Source of the DNA: Tilletiaria anomala UBC 951
Taxonomy: Eukaryota > Basidiomycota > Exobasidiomycetes > Georgefischeriales > Tilletiariaceae
Length of the DNA stretch: 64,000 nt
NCBI RefSeq assembly: GCF_000711695.1
Contig: NW_013546979.1
Location: 62,001 to 126,000, forward strand
Reading direction: 5' to 3'
Shown here piece by piece: positions 32,190 to 44,496 of this stretch (its first letter is position 1; each line of letters opens with the position of its first letter). Position numbers and translations under genes: made by a program. The notes beneath the pieces were generated by a model. It searched no databases. It worked only from the letters and a program-made list of their open reading frames with translations, and was not told where the DNA came from.

Positions 32190-34909
32190 ATGCACGGTGC
32201 AAAAAACTCTGCTAACCCAACCAGCCCGACGACTGCGCCAAGCGGCATCGGCACCTCGCCCATCGGCCGCGCCTCGTCCCCCGCCCCGCAGACGGGCTCA
32301 TCCGGGTTGCCCAACAAGCCCTCAGCAGCGACGACGCGGTACTCGCTCGGCGCCACGTCGCCCGGGCTCGGCAGTAAGGGCAGCATGGGTGCCCTGCGCT
32401 CGCCTGGCGGAGCCAACAGCTCGTCGAACAATAACGCTGCTGCTGCAGCGGCCGTTGCCGCAGCCGCTGCGTCCAGCCCCGGCGGCCGGATGGGGCTCGG
32501 CTCCGCGCGCCCCGCGTCCGAGCTGCTGCTCTCGCAGTACCTCTCGAGCAACCAGCTTGCGTCCGCTTCGGCCGCGCAGGCACAGTTCGCCAACGCCCCC
32601 AACAGCGGCGGCGGCGGCCTTGGTGGCCTAGCGACCGGCACGCCCGAGGTGAACGCAATCGACAAGTGGTTCGAGGATCTGCAGCATTACGAGGCCACGC
32701 TCGAGGAGATGGCCGCGGCCAGTCTCGACAGCAACTTCAAGGAGGAGCTCAGCGCGATTGAGCAGTGTGAGTGGCGCGCGTCGTGCGCGGCGCGGTGGCC
32801 CACGGGGGCCAGCGCCAGATGACCGATGCTGATGCGTGCTCTTTTCCACGTTTTCTTGCAGGGTTCCGCGTCCTGTCCGAGGCGGAGAGGACCGCGGCAC
32901 TGTACAGTCTGCTGCAAGAGTCGACGCAGGTCCAGATCCGCTTCTTCATCACCGTCTTGCAGCAGATGGCCAGGACGGACCCCGTCAGTGCCTTGCTCAG
33001 TCCCGGCGCCGGACACAACAGTGAGTGCTGAATGTTTACAGGTACAATTTTTAACAGTCAGTGTACTAATGTCTGTTTTTTGTTTTCTTTTATCCTTCTG
33101 GCAGGTCTGATGGCAGAGCAGATGGAAAACAAGCTCGCCTCGCTCGGCCTCAAGTCTCCTTCTGCAATGAAGGCACCCAACTCTGCTGCTTCGTTCCGTG
33201 CTCAGTCCGAAGCCAACTCTGGCTTCCTCTCTCCCAACGCGGCCGCGGGCGGATTCGGCTCGGCAGCGTCGAACAACTCGAACAACAACAGCAGCAACAA
33301 TGCGGGCGACTCGAACAGCCTGCTGGCCGCGCAGCGCGCTAAGCTCAAGAGCAACCGTATCTCCGCACCGGGACACCTCGCCAGCATCGGCGGTGATTGC
33401 AGCAACTTTACCGGCCTCACGCTCGATCAGGTCGCCGAGGCCGGCGGCCGATCCGTCTCACCCGGCCTTCCGTCACCCGGGATCGGCGGCGAGGGCCAGC
33501 TGGCCAGCGTCCGGCCCAAGTCGACCGATGGGCTGGGCGCACTCGCCTCTGCGCGCGCTGCCGGCGCCAAGAGCCCGCGCACTAACGGCCCGCTCGACGA
33601 CGCGCTCAGCCCCCTTGCCAACCAGGGGCCCACCGGCAGCTGGGCCAGCATGATGAACACGCCGATGATGCCCATGTTCAACGACGACATCTCTGGCTCT
33701 TCGCAGCAGCAGCAGGATGCAAGTGCCACGCTCGACGGCGCGGCCGCCAAGCTCGGCGGCACCAACGATGACTCGGCAGCCGGAGCGAGGAAGTTTTCGA
33801 ACCGCAAGGCGGGCCAGGCGTCTGTCCCCGGCGGGTTCAACCTTGGCGCGAACAGCAATCTAGCTGGCGTGCAAGGCGTACTATCCGGTATCTACGGAGG
33901 AGCTGGAGCAGACCAGTATGGCGGTGCTGCTGGCGCGCAGTTGGCCAATTTGTCCAACCTCCCGCCCGGTGTTTCGCAAGCGCAGCTGAGTGCCGCGTTC
34001 GGGGTCACCAGCGCCGCGCTCGGCGTCCCCAATACCGCTGGCCTCTCACCCAATATCAATGCAGCACAGTGGGTCAACCAGCAGAACGAGCTGCTCCGCT
34101 CGCCGCTTGCGTCGGCTGCTCTGACGCAGATGTCGCCCAACGCGCTCGCCGGCCTGCAGTCCCCCTCGGGCGGCTTGGCGAACCCGCTGAATATGCAGAT
34201 GATGAACGCAATGGCCGCCATGGGCGGTCTCGGCAATGTCAGCGCTGCGCAGTTGTTTGCGCTCCAGAACCAGGTCCTGCAGCATCAAGCTGGGCTCACT
34301 GGCCAGTTTGCCGGCATCCCCATGAGCGCCGGCCCAGGCGCCGGTAGTTTCGGCCAGGCCATGGGCGGCTTTGGCGGCGGTGCGGGCGGACTCAGGAGTG
34401 CTGGTCTCGGCGGCCGCAATGCCTTCGGAGGGCCAGGCCTTTCCGTCGGCACGCAGGGCACGCGGGACAAGCCTCAGCGCTCACCACGCATTCCCGGCAA
34501 CAACCTACCTGCCTCGGCGCGCGCGGCCACATTCGCCAGCTCGGGCAGCGGCGGCGGCGGTGCGAGTGCCGAGGACGAGGTCGCAGATCTGTCGACGCTG
34601 AACGACACGGCTGCGTGGCTGCGCCAGCTGCGCTTGCACAAGTACACATCTAACTTTGAGCACGACCACTGGAGGGATATGGTGCTGATGGACGAAAAGG
34701 CGCTCGAGGACAAGGGCGTCGCGGCGCTCGGCGCTCGGAGGAAGATGCTCAAGACGTTCGAGAACGTTCGGGCCAAGTACGGCATCAAGATGCCCGGCGA
34801 TGAAGCGGGCGGCGCGAATGCAGCAGCCAAAAAGGATGACGCTGCAGCGAAAGAGGGCGCCGGTGCAGAAGGCGATGGCAGTGCTGCTGCTGCTGCTGAG
34901 AACAAGTGA
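32190..34909 (+). CDS. vts1: Vts1/Smaug-type SAM-domain RNA-binding protein
   Basis: Post-transcriptional regulator: the SAM domain binds hairpins with the Smaug recognition loop and recruits the CCR4-NOT deadenylase. Three exons: 32190-32766, 32862-33020 and 33105-34909, giving 846 aa. After a Ser/Ala-rich start comes the Vts1 N-terminal block: [38 protein letters not shown], then across the join [20 protein letters not shown] and [18 protein letters not shown] long Ala/Gly/Asn/Ser-rich region of about 550 residues follows. The SAM domain is at about 745-806 ([39 protein letters not shown]). An Ala/Lys tail ends the protein. The ATG has CACCATG context. The second intron has a textbook TACTAAT branch site. 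Identity is firm on both conserved blocks and their order. Confidence 0.93.
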
Positions 34910-35110
34910 GCTCGGTAACTTTGCACTCGTCTGCCTTGAGCATATGCTCAAGGCAGTAGCAGTAGCAGCGGTATGAGCAGAAGGGCTTCCAAAAGGTGCC
35001 AACTCTCCGTTCACCCACAATACTTCACTTTTTCGCCTCCATCTTTTTGCGGCTAGCGCTGTACATCGGTTTTCGGCTCGGTTTCTCCCCTTCCGTTCCA
35101 CCCGCTTCCT

Positions 35111-35810
35111 TTATAAATGCCTGCTGCATTGCACCCTCCCTGTAACTGCGCACAATCGAGAAATGGTGATCGTGTTCGAATCGGTCCATACTAAGCTGCG
35201 GTGCCGTGCTGTCCAGGTACTATTTGCCTTTGTGGCCTTGGCACCTTGGCCTTGCGTGTCGATGCTGGTAGTGAGGAAAAGCAGGAGTTTCAAAATGAAC
35301 GGGATGATGGTGATAACCATGGTGAGAACCGTCTTGAAATTCCAGAGCTGGGCTCCAAAAGACTCCTCCGTCGAAGTTACGGTACAGACTCGTGACGTAG
35401 GTGATGTCCGACAGGAGATGAGCGCTGATGATCAAGCGCCAGATGTCGGTGTTGCGTTCATTAACTCGAAGGCTGACCATGTAGTAGAAAACCATGATGA
35501 CCCATCCGCTAACGGCGTGCAGGAGAAGCTGGTCGAACACTTCCTGTGGGACGTACTTGATGTTGGGACTGGCAATGGACAAGTACGCGCGAGCCGCCAC
35601 TAGCGCCTAAATCACACCGCCGAACGCGAGCACGGGCTCGAGCCAATGGAAGCAGATGCAGTACCGCAGCGCAATGAGGCGCGTCGCGGATGAGGGTTGG
35701 TTGCCATGCCTTGAGGTGCGTGGCAGGAGCTGGACTGAGCTGGGCTGCACGATCCGCGACAAACTTCCACGTAGGTGGGCGATGAGGAAAATGAGGTTCG
35801 GCAAACCGTT
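35111..35810 (-). pseudogene. decayed fungal membrane protein (DUF7704-like)
   Basis: Minus-strand fragments give a small multi-span protein: ALRYCICFHWLEPVLAFGGV, then AARAYLSIASPNIKYVPQE, LLLHAVSGWVIMVFYYMVSL, NTDIWRLIISAHLLSDITYV and FDGGVFWSPAL. A last hydrophobic helix VITIIPFILKLLLFLT lies in a different frame. The order (WxEP-like span, P-rich loop, three spans, WSP motif, final span) is that of a fungal four-helix family of unknown function often listed as DUF7704. An in-frame stop separates the first two blocks and the frame changes near the WSP motif. No intron with proper borders explains either, so it looks like a pseudogene; a sequence error cannot be excluded. The family name is given from memory of the pattern and is moderate. 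Confidence 0.5.
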
Positions 35811-36269
35811 GTGGAAGCAGGCCGGACGCTTCCACTTCTACGCGCAGTAAACATGAAGCTGAAGTCTGGAGGCAACCAAAGTCTAGGATCTGAATCTCAA
35901 CCCGTAATGGCAGATTCCTTTGGGGACCGTGGTGTGCCGTTGCGGCGCGGAGACTTTGTATGGCGATATGACATATCACCAATGATGACTTGGATCTCTT
36001 CAATTCTGCAGGTCTGTGCACGGTACAAGACAGACGCCAGTACGTTGGCAAGTGTGACGGCAAGCGGGTTGATTCAATGTGTTGGGTGTATTTTAGAACA
36101 TAGCTCGTGTGGTATTGACTTCCGAGACTGTGTCGTTTTGAGCCTTCGATCGGTAGGTCCCGTTACTGAACATCAATACAAAGGCGTTGGTTTGGCACTT
36201 GCTGACAACCTTATGTACCTGCACGTCACACTTTTGCTTCACTTCGTCAAAGTCATACCTAAAAAGGAA

Positions 36270-37480
36270 TTGCTACGGCTCTGCCGGCTGCGGAGCGGCT
36301 TTGCTCATCTCGTCTCCGTGCTCATCGTAGTATTCGTCGATCGCGCCGTTGTGCAGGGATTGCTCCAGCACGCGGGAGGCCCAGCGCGTCGACGAGCGGG
36401 ACGGCATCCTGCGAGGGCGTTGATGATTGTATGCGTGAAACGAACGAGAATATCGCTTTGGAAGTGCACTCAAGAGGACATTGCTGGAATTGACAGAGGG
36501 GTGCGAGAACAGTCAGGAGAGGGAGTGGGTGTCTTCGATCGCTTGGCCAGCCATAGAGTCCACCGTGACAGAACGGAGGATCGATTACCTAGTTTGACAT
36601 TGTCCATCTCGCACGAGGCTCAAGGGCGATAGACTTTTCACTATGGGGCACACTACCGTGCCTGCAGAAACGAGATTGAGTGAGGAGTGTGATCGTCATC
36701 AAGCGGTGACGGCGCGATGTTATTCAAACGGATGGAGAGCTAGCATTTACGCAGCATCGGATGCGACGAGGACACAGCAATTGACCTATGATTCTAGGGA
36801 TGAAATGGTTTGATACAGCGCCCATCGGCTGGTATATTTGAAGCGCTGTGAATTGGAAAGCGCCAACATTGTGATAAGCCTGCATGCGGCGAGTGAATGC
36901 AATTGGTGTGCCCAACACAAACACTGAGGGTGGTCAGCAGGGTGCGGTGATAGCCTCCGGCTTCGAAAGCGTTCAGCATCTCTTCCTCGTCCGCCTGTTG
37001 CGTCCACGCTTCTTCGTCAGGGACGGAGGTGCGCTGCGGCTAGCGGCTCCTGTCTGGGATGAATGCAAAATTATTGAGGATCTGCGCGTTCTCGATGAGG
37101 AACGTGATGATATCTGTGCCTTTTGTGTACCACATCTGCGCTGTGCCAACATAGTGCGCGCACCGCCAGCATCGCGAAACACAGCGACTGACCTTGCCGC
37201 GCGATAATCTCGCGCGGCAGGCCGAGGTGCCGGACTGGACAATTTTGCTTGCCGACTTCCTCGGTTGACAGGGCAATGAGCACAACGCCACTCGAGCCAT
37301 ACGGCCCCAGGCAGTCCTGTAGGCATGAATGTATCGATCGTTGCGTATGAAGAGGGAGGGCAGCACAAAGAGCTGGATCGGACAACTTTACCTTTTTGAC
37401 CGAGCAGCTGGCGTATATGACGGACACTTTCTGGGCCGATTGAGTTGCTGCGATGCTATCCCCCCCACATGCAGACACCC
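36270..37480 (-). pseudogene. decayed or multi-exon gene of unknown family
   Basis: Several minus-strand stretches look coding but lie in different frames. Between 37480 and 37040 two plausible introns (GTAAAG...CTACAG and GTCAGT...GCACAG) would join QKVSVIYASCSVKK to DCLGPYGSSGVVLIALSTEE, NCPVRHLGLPREIIARQ and then AQMWYTKGTDIITFLIENAQ. A stop follows shortly (after about IPDRSR), yet protein-like sequence resumes (DEEAWTQQADEEEMLNAFEA, then GTPIAFTRRMQAYHNVGAFQ). A further block VLEQSLHNGAIDEYYDEHGD lies near 36300. I do not recognise the family. No start codon is convincing. Best read as a decayed gene or two adjoining remnants; a live gene with badly predicted exons is the alternative. 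Confidence 0.35.
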
Positions 37481-38484
37481 GCCTGTTCGGTGGCTAGGGC
37501 ACCGCCGTGACCTTTTTGGACATGCGTCCAACATTCGCCAACAGGCGCAGGGAGGCCGCCCGCATCGCTCCGCCTCCACAGCTTAGCGCCTCCCTGGGCG
37601 GCGCCCGAGGTGTTATGTAATATATATATATATACTAACCTCAGCCTCCCAAGTCATCCCAACCAGCGGCAAGCATGCATCAATCAACGAGCATTCTTCT
37701 TTGGACGTCACGTGACCCACAGGTTCTGTGTGGTGCTGTGCCTTCAAGAATACACCGCTATGCGTCCCTTCCCACTTGTGTAGCGCGTACATACAAGTGA
37801 TGGCAGAGCGTTCACGTCTTTCTCGCACCCACAGAATGTATAGGGGGCGATAGATATATGCTGTATACATCTGGACATGTATGCAGGTGCTCTCCAGATC
37901 CGCAGTGCCGGTGTTGTCCCTTGGCCGTTGCTGTACATGTACCTTTGTGCGCTTTGTGTGCGTGAGAATGGTTGATGATGGTGATGATAATGCTGTTGTT
38001 GTTATGGCGACTCGGAGGGCGAAACACGAGAGGAATGAGAAGGCATTGCGGCAGTGTCAAGCAATACATATACACCCGAGTGATTCTCGCTGGGGGAGTT
38101 CCCTCTTCGTCCATTATCAGCAGCGATCACCATCCAAGCTCTCATTGCCATTGCTTCCCGCACCCGATCCCCCGGAAGAGCAGCTCGCTTACGACGGAGA
38201 CCGTGACGGGAACAAGTCAGCCCGCTGGCTCGGCGCGTCGAGAGCGCACGCGCGCTTGCAGAGAGCGACAGTCCGCCTCCGCCAGAGGGAGGAGAACAAG
38301 AGCGCGACAAACAAGCACACAAACACGGCTTGACTTTGCGCGAACAAACACACCGTGTACTTCTTTGACTCGTCCCCGCTGGGACGCTTTCACACTCGGG
38401 AGCAGCTTCTGAACAAGCCGAAGCTGGCTTTGCCTTAACGATCAGCGCTGCTGCCCACGTTCAGGACGCCGAGCAACAGACACC
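37481..38484. other. upstream region of the NUM1-like gene
   Basis: About 1 kb without a supportable gene, ending in the promoter and leader of the next gene. Contains a (TA)n run at about 37619-37634. Confidence 0.5.
37619..37634. repeat. (TA)n microsatellite
   Basis: Eight TA units between the decayed-gene area and the NUM1-like gene. Confidence 0.8.
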
Positions 38485-41400
38485 ATGTCCAACGTGAACA
38501 ATTCAAACTCGGGAGGCGGCCTCGGCGGAGGCATGTCGTTCCGACCACCACCGCGACCATCAGTGCGCTCCCTGGGGCGCAAATCTGGAGCGAACATCGC
38601 ATCCTCAGCAACATCTGAAGCGCCAGGCCTGCCAGCATCTATAGCCACGTCCACTGTTGGAGGAGGCGACGGCGGCGGCGACGACATCATCGGCGGCGGC
38701 GACGCGGCGTTCGAGTCGCGCACGCCTGGCGCAGACCTGACCAACCACTCTTCGGTAAAGCACAGGCACACACCGTCGTATTCTTCTACAGCCAGCTCGG
38801 CACATGCGCAGTTTGTCGAGGGAAAGCCGTCCAGCAGCCACGGGCACGGACGCGGCTACAGCATAGGCGGAGTGAGCGGCGTGCGCAGGCCATCCTCTGC
38901 TGCGCAGGCAGTCGTGCCCATGCGCTCCAGCTCGGTCACACAGGGCCAACAGCAGAGAGACAGCATGGACCTCGATGGGAGCAAGCGCGCCATTTCACCC
39001 GCCCCTTCGATTGCCAGCTCGGCCGCGTCGTCGGTCTACGAAGACTCGGCGCATGGCCACTCGCGCCCTGGCGGTGCAGCGCCTTCCTCTTCACCTAGCC
39101 GGCCCAGCTCTTCGACAGGCGTGGAATCTGCCGCCGCCGCTGCTACTAATACCGCAAATGTCAGCGGTGATGCGCAGCAGACTGTCGCCATTGCCGCCGA
39201 GTGCCGTGCGCTTCTCGAATCGCTGCGCACCAAGACGGAGGACCAAGCGCACAGCGCTGGTATGCTCGGGCAGGGCATTTTGCACCAGCAGACTGTCGTG
39301 CAAAACTTGCTCGACGATCTGGCAGATGAGGTCAATGCGTTCGAGGCGGTGCGCGAGCGCGACAGTCGCGCCCCTGGTCACTCGAACAGCGTACGCCAAG
39401 CGCAGGCGGAGAACGAGCGGATCCGCAGACTGAAAGAGCGCATTGAGGATGAGGTCTCCGAGCTGAACCGTAAGCGTGAGGAGCTGTATCGTGAAGTCTG
39501 GCGCGTAGCCGGTACCAACGGCAGCAGCATCTCTGGGTACCCAGCAAGCCAAGACGCTTCCTTTGCCTCCTCCTACCCGAGCAACAGCAACATCTTCAGC
39601 GCCCTGCCAGGCGTTGCCACCTTTTCTTTCCTCGGCCACGATCCCACGGTCGGCATGTCGCTGTCGAAGCGTGACAGCCTGCCCGCCGGCACTGGAAGCG
39701 GCGGCGCGGGCTCCGCGGCACGGCAGGCCGATCGGCGTTCGCGCAATGCCGCCGCCGCGGGCGGCGACACAAAGATTGACGATGCCTTCGTCCGGCAGAT
39801 TCAGGAGAGCCTTCTGACGGAGGTCCGGCGGCTGCAGGCGGAGAATAAGGAGCTCCAGGAGCGGATGAGCTTGCGCGACAAGGAGCACGCCGCGCGCTTT
39901 GAGGAGGTGCAGGCGCAGCATGCGCTCGAGGAGCATAAGCTCAAAGGCATGGTTCGCGACCAAGGTTCGTCGTACTGGCGTCTCCCTGTATCCTCCTTTC
40001 TGGGTCTCCGCTGATGCGTTTTCCTCGCTGTTGCGTACATTTTCCGTTTATAGAGCTTCTTAAGGCAGAGGCTTACGACGCGGAGCTAGCGCGCCAGAAC
40101 GCCGAAGAGGAGCTGCACAACATTCGTACCTCCTTAGCCAAGTCGTCCGCCGAGAACCAGCGTCTGGAGCGCGATCTGCTCGGTGCCAAGGAAAAGCTAG
40201 AGACGCAGAAGGCGCTGCTAGATGAGCAGTCGGAGGCGTTCACGCAGGCGCAGACGCGCCGTGACAAGGAGATCGCTGCGCTCAAGAAAGACAAGATCAC
40301 GCTTAAGCGCGACCACTCGGAGCTGCAGAGCGAGCTAGAGAAGGTACGCAACGAGCAGCAGCAGAAGCGCCTATATCCGCGCAGCGTCAGCAACAGTCTT
40401 GCCATTAGCGACCGTTCCCTCGACGCGCAAGACTACGAAGACGACGATGCGGACGCAAACGGCAAGGTCACCAAACGCCGTGTCACCCTCGGCGGCGGGG
40501 CGGCCGGCGATGTGCTCATTTCGCCTGGCGGGGCGGCCGGGGATAGCATGTTCGCTGATGCGATCGCCTCGCCGCTCGGCGCGCGCCTGACGCGCGACAG
40601 CGAGCTGGGCGACCTGCGCGCCAAGCTCGGCGTTGCGCAGCGCAAGGCCGGCAAGGACGCCGCGGACAGGCGCAAACACCGCGAACAGATTGCGCAGCTC
40701 AAGGCCCTCCTTGCCAAGGCTGGCATCAATGCTGGCTCGGACGTTCTCGGCTCCGATGTCGAGAGCAGCGAAGAAGACGATGACGGCGCGTGGCTTGACA
40801 ATAGCGCTAGTCCCACCAAGGCTAGTAGGCGTAAGAAGAGTGACCGGCTCCGTTTGCCTCTGCGAAGCTCGACGAAGCCGATGCTGGTCGACCGCCTCAG
40901 CTTGGCCTTTGGCGGCAGTCGCCCGCGCAGCATCGTCGAGAGTGGAGAGGAGGAATACGTCGATGCCGAGAGCGCAGGCGACCACAGCTCCTCTGCCCTC
41001 GACCACAGCTCGTCCTTCCACGAGGCAGACTCATCCCACTTGCACGACACCCCCGCCGCCGGCACCGCCGCTGCTCCTGCTCCTGCTCGCAAGCTGCCCC
41101 GCATGTCCGAAGCGACCGTCATGCCCGATGCTTCGGTTGACAGCACACCGGACGCATCCGTTGAGCAGCCTGTGCGCCGTCCGCGCGGAAGGAAGAGCAT
41201 GAACCTCGATTCCAGCAGGAACAGCTTCCTCGCTGCTGGCTCGCCTGCCGCACTCGGCGCTGAGCTCCTGGAGGTGGACATGCATGATGTTGGGCCCGCT
41301 CGCGAGATGGTTGAGACGGGCACGATGACGGATGCCTTGCCGGATCTTGTTCACCCTGCACTTGCTAGGCGCGAACATGAGTATGCCGCCGAATTGGCAC

Positions 41401-44400
41401 TGCGGGATGAGCAGCACGCCAAGGCCATGGCTGACACACTCGCCGAAAAGTCTGCGCAGCATAGGTTAGCGCTTGACAAAGCGCTTGCGTCAAAGGACGC
41501 AGAGCACCTCGCCCTTCTCGATAGCAGCCTCGACAAAAGGTCCGAAGAGCATCGTGCTGCCATTGCAGCGCTCACCGCCAAGCAAGCCGAACTATTGGAA
41601 GCGAAGCAGGCTGTGCATGACGCGGCCCTGTCCGAGCGCGACGCTGCATACCAGAGCGTGCTGGCAGATGCACTCACTGAGAAGGGCAAGGCACACGATG
41701 CTGCACTGGCAGATGCGCGCTTGCGACATGCTAACGCGCTCGCCGAGCAGGTCGCGGCGAGCAGCTCTGCGCTCGCTGCGGCCGAGGCCGCGCACACTGC
41801 CCTTCTGAGCGACGCCAAGAAGCAGCACACCAAGGAGCTCCAGACGCTCATGGAACAGCATGCTTCCGAGCTTAACCAGAAGGACGCAGAGCACGAAGAC
41901 CACATCCAGGACGTGCACGCCAGCCACTCCAAGTACATGGCTCAACGCGACGCGGCGTACAACACGGCCATCTCCGATCGCGATACGGCGATTCGGGAGG
42001 CGCACGAGCACGTGCAGCGCCTGACGGATGAAGTCAACAGCTTGCGCAATCAGCTCGTAGTGGCTCTGCGTGAGGTCGAGACGAGCAAGGAGGCGCATGC
42101 TGTTGCGAGCAAGCGCCTGTTGACCATCGAGAAGGATGTCACATCCTTAACGACGCTCAAGGCCACTCTTGAAGCGCAAAAGACTGAGCTTGAGTCGAGC
42201 AAGTCTGCTCTGGCTGACCAGCTTGCCGAGAAGGAGAGGCTGATTCAACTTGCAGAGGATAAGAAGGAGTCTGACGAGAGGTTTGAGGACGCTAATGCGG
42301 AGCTGCATCCTTCGGTTGCTTCTCACACGCTGAAGCGGGCTTCCGATGTGAAGGATGAGGCGATCCAGACATATGACGTCCTGTGGAAGCAGCAAACGCA
42401 ACAGAGCAGCCCCACAGATGCAATGTTCCGCCCCGAATCGGCCCTTGCGGTCAACTCGCAAATCCTCCCCGATGGCTCCGAATCAACGATTGGCGGCGGC
42501 ATCACCATCCTCGGTGGTCTCAAAAATACGCGGCCCAGAGATTCTGTTAGCACCTTTGGCGGCGCACGCGATCCATCCGGCAGGGCTGCTTCGCCAACTC
42601 CAACCATGTTCACGGTCGGTGCCATCCTCAGCCATGACACCCAGTACAACGCCGCAGCTCCGTCTGCCACTGTCGATAAGACCAAGCCTCCTGTCATGAC
42701 ACTGCCTCCGCCGCCTGTATTGCCGCCTCCACCAGGCATACCTCCAAAGCGCTCGCAGCCACCCATCTTCCAGCAGGCCCCGCCGCGGCCTACATCTCCG
42801 CCGCCGCCCGAGCTGCTGCACCGGCTGCAGACGCGAAGCACTCTGCAGGTACCAAATTCCTCCGGTCGCCTCTCGACGACACGGAACCCTCCGCCGAGCT
42901 CGTATGTACCGCCGAGCACATCAGCCATGCGTGCCAGCGGCACACGCTCCCGGGGCCCATCTCACGACGGCACCGCCTTGCCACTGAATCATTCTCCCGT
43001 GCTGGACGACAATGCCAGCATGATGAGTGGTCGTCGCAGCGTGGCTTCCCGTCGCTCTGCGTCTCGCGCACATGCCAGGCGCTCCTCGGTCAACTCGTTC
43101 GCGTCCGATGCTACTTCGGAAGCCAGCCACCGCATGTCGATTTCGTCTCAGATCTCGGAGGATGCCGGCGACCGGACGTTCACCGCACCCAGACGCAATG
43201 GAAGCACTGCTGGGCCCAGCACTGCTGATAGCGCTGATCCCAGTGTGATCAATGCGATCACCCAAACGATGATCGGTAGCTATCTCTACAAGTACACCCG
43301 CAAGTCGATGGGTCGCAATGGTCACTCCGACAAGCGGCACCAGCGATACTTCTGGGTGCATCCGTACACCAGAATGCTCTACTGGACTGTCACCGACCCG
43401 GGCGGAACTGGGGTCACGGAGGGCAAGAGCAAAAGCGCGTGCATCGAGGCGGTCGAGGTCGTCGAAGATCAGAATCCCAGCCCACCTGGCCTGTTTCACC
43501 TAAGCATTTTGGTACGGACTGCAGCTCGAGAAATGAAGATCACCGCACCGAACCGTGAGCGACACGAGGTGTGGCTTTCTGCTCTCGGCTACCTCGTCAA
43601 TCGCACGCAGAGCGAGGCGTCAAAAGCGAGCCCATCATCCAAGAGCAAAGGATTGCCTGCTCGTTCGTCCAGTCTGGGGTTGAACAAAGCTCTTTCTCGC
43701 GATGCGGAGCAGCCGAATGCGGCAACTATAACAGAGTTAGGCAGTGCGTCGGCCATGCCCCAGACGCGCGGGCGAGGTCGCAGTATCGGCGCGAATAGCT
43801 TGCTGAATGGCAGCGTTTCGAAGCGACGCGGCATTCCGGCGCGTGACTACCTCAAGCAACAAGAGGCGGCGACAGGCGGCGGTATGGATGCCCACGTCGT
43901 TACGGGAGCTGTCTCACCTACGCCGGCGCCGCGAAGTCTTAATGGTCGACGCGGCCGCGCGACCGACATGTTAGTCTCAAACCTTTCGGGTGACGATGCA
44001 TTCGAAACGCTTGCAAGCGGTGGACACGCGGCGTCCTCTGCGTTGGACCCGCGCTTGCAGACGGCCGAGCAGATGCTCGAGGAGGACCACAACAACTCTT
44101 GGGATGGTCTCGATGTGAGTGCTCACTTTTTACGTTGCCGAATGTGCAGGTCGAGTCTGACCTTCCTGTTCTCGATGCTTTGAATGGAAGAATGTTCGCG
44201 CGTGCTGCGACGGCAAGCATGATGTTGCTTCGCTGGCGCACCGTCATCATCATCATCACCACGGCAGCAATCAGCAAGGCGGAGGGAGCCAGCCTCGCGC
44301 CACGAACCGCCTCCATAAGCGCTGGAGTTCGGGTGGGGCTAGTCTCCGCAGTGGACATGGGGCAGGCTCAGAGAATGGCCATGGTTCTGGTTCCGCTACC

Positions 44401-44496
44401 AGTCCCGTCCCACAGGTCTCACTCACGCTACCGAGAGAGAGCTTTGAGCGCTCCCTGCGCGCCAGCGGCGATAGCAACCGCCCGCGGTACTTCTGA
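38485..44496 (+). CDS. num1: NUM1/ApsA/Mcp5-type cortical anchor with coiled coils and PH domain
   Basis: Cortical protein expected to tether dynein and mitochondria to the plasma membrane for nuclear and organelle positioning. Three exons: 38485-39964, 40054-44114 and 44191-44496, giving 1948 aa. Residues 1-230 are Ser/Gly-rich. Coiled coils follow (RLKERIEDEVSELNRKREEL; ELARQNAEEELHNIRTSLAK; later SLRNQLVVALREVETSKEA). A middle section carries repeated Ala/His/Asp-type heptads. A proline-rich patch (LPPPPVLPPPPGIPP) precedes the Mcp5-type PH domain at about 1565-1680: GSYLYKYTRK, HQRYFWVHPYTRMLYWTVTD and REMKITAPNRERHEVWLSAL. A Ser/His-rich tail ends ...RPRYF. The last intron is called with its 3' site at 44190 because the earlier CAG at 44149 would leave a 35-nt intron and a wrong frame. 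Family is firm from the PH domain and architecture. Confidence 0.88.

Noticed and set aside
40433-41323. Long minus-strand open frame opposite the NUM1-like gene
   Set aside because: Shadow of the coiled-coil coding sequence; Arg/Ser/Leu-rich with no domain.
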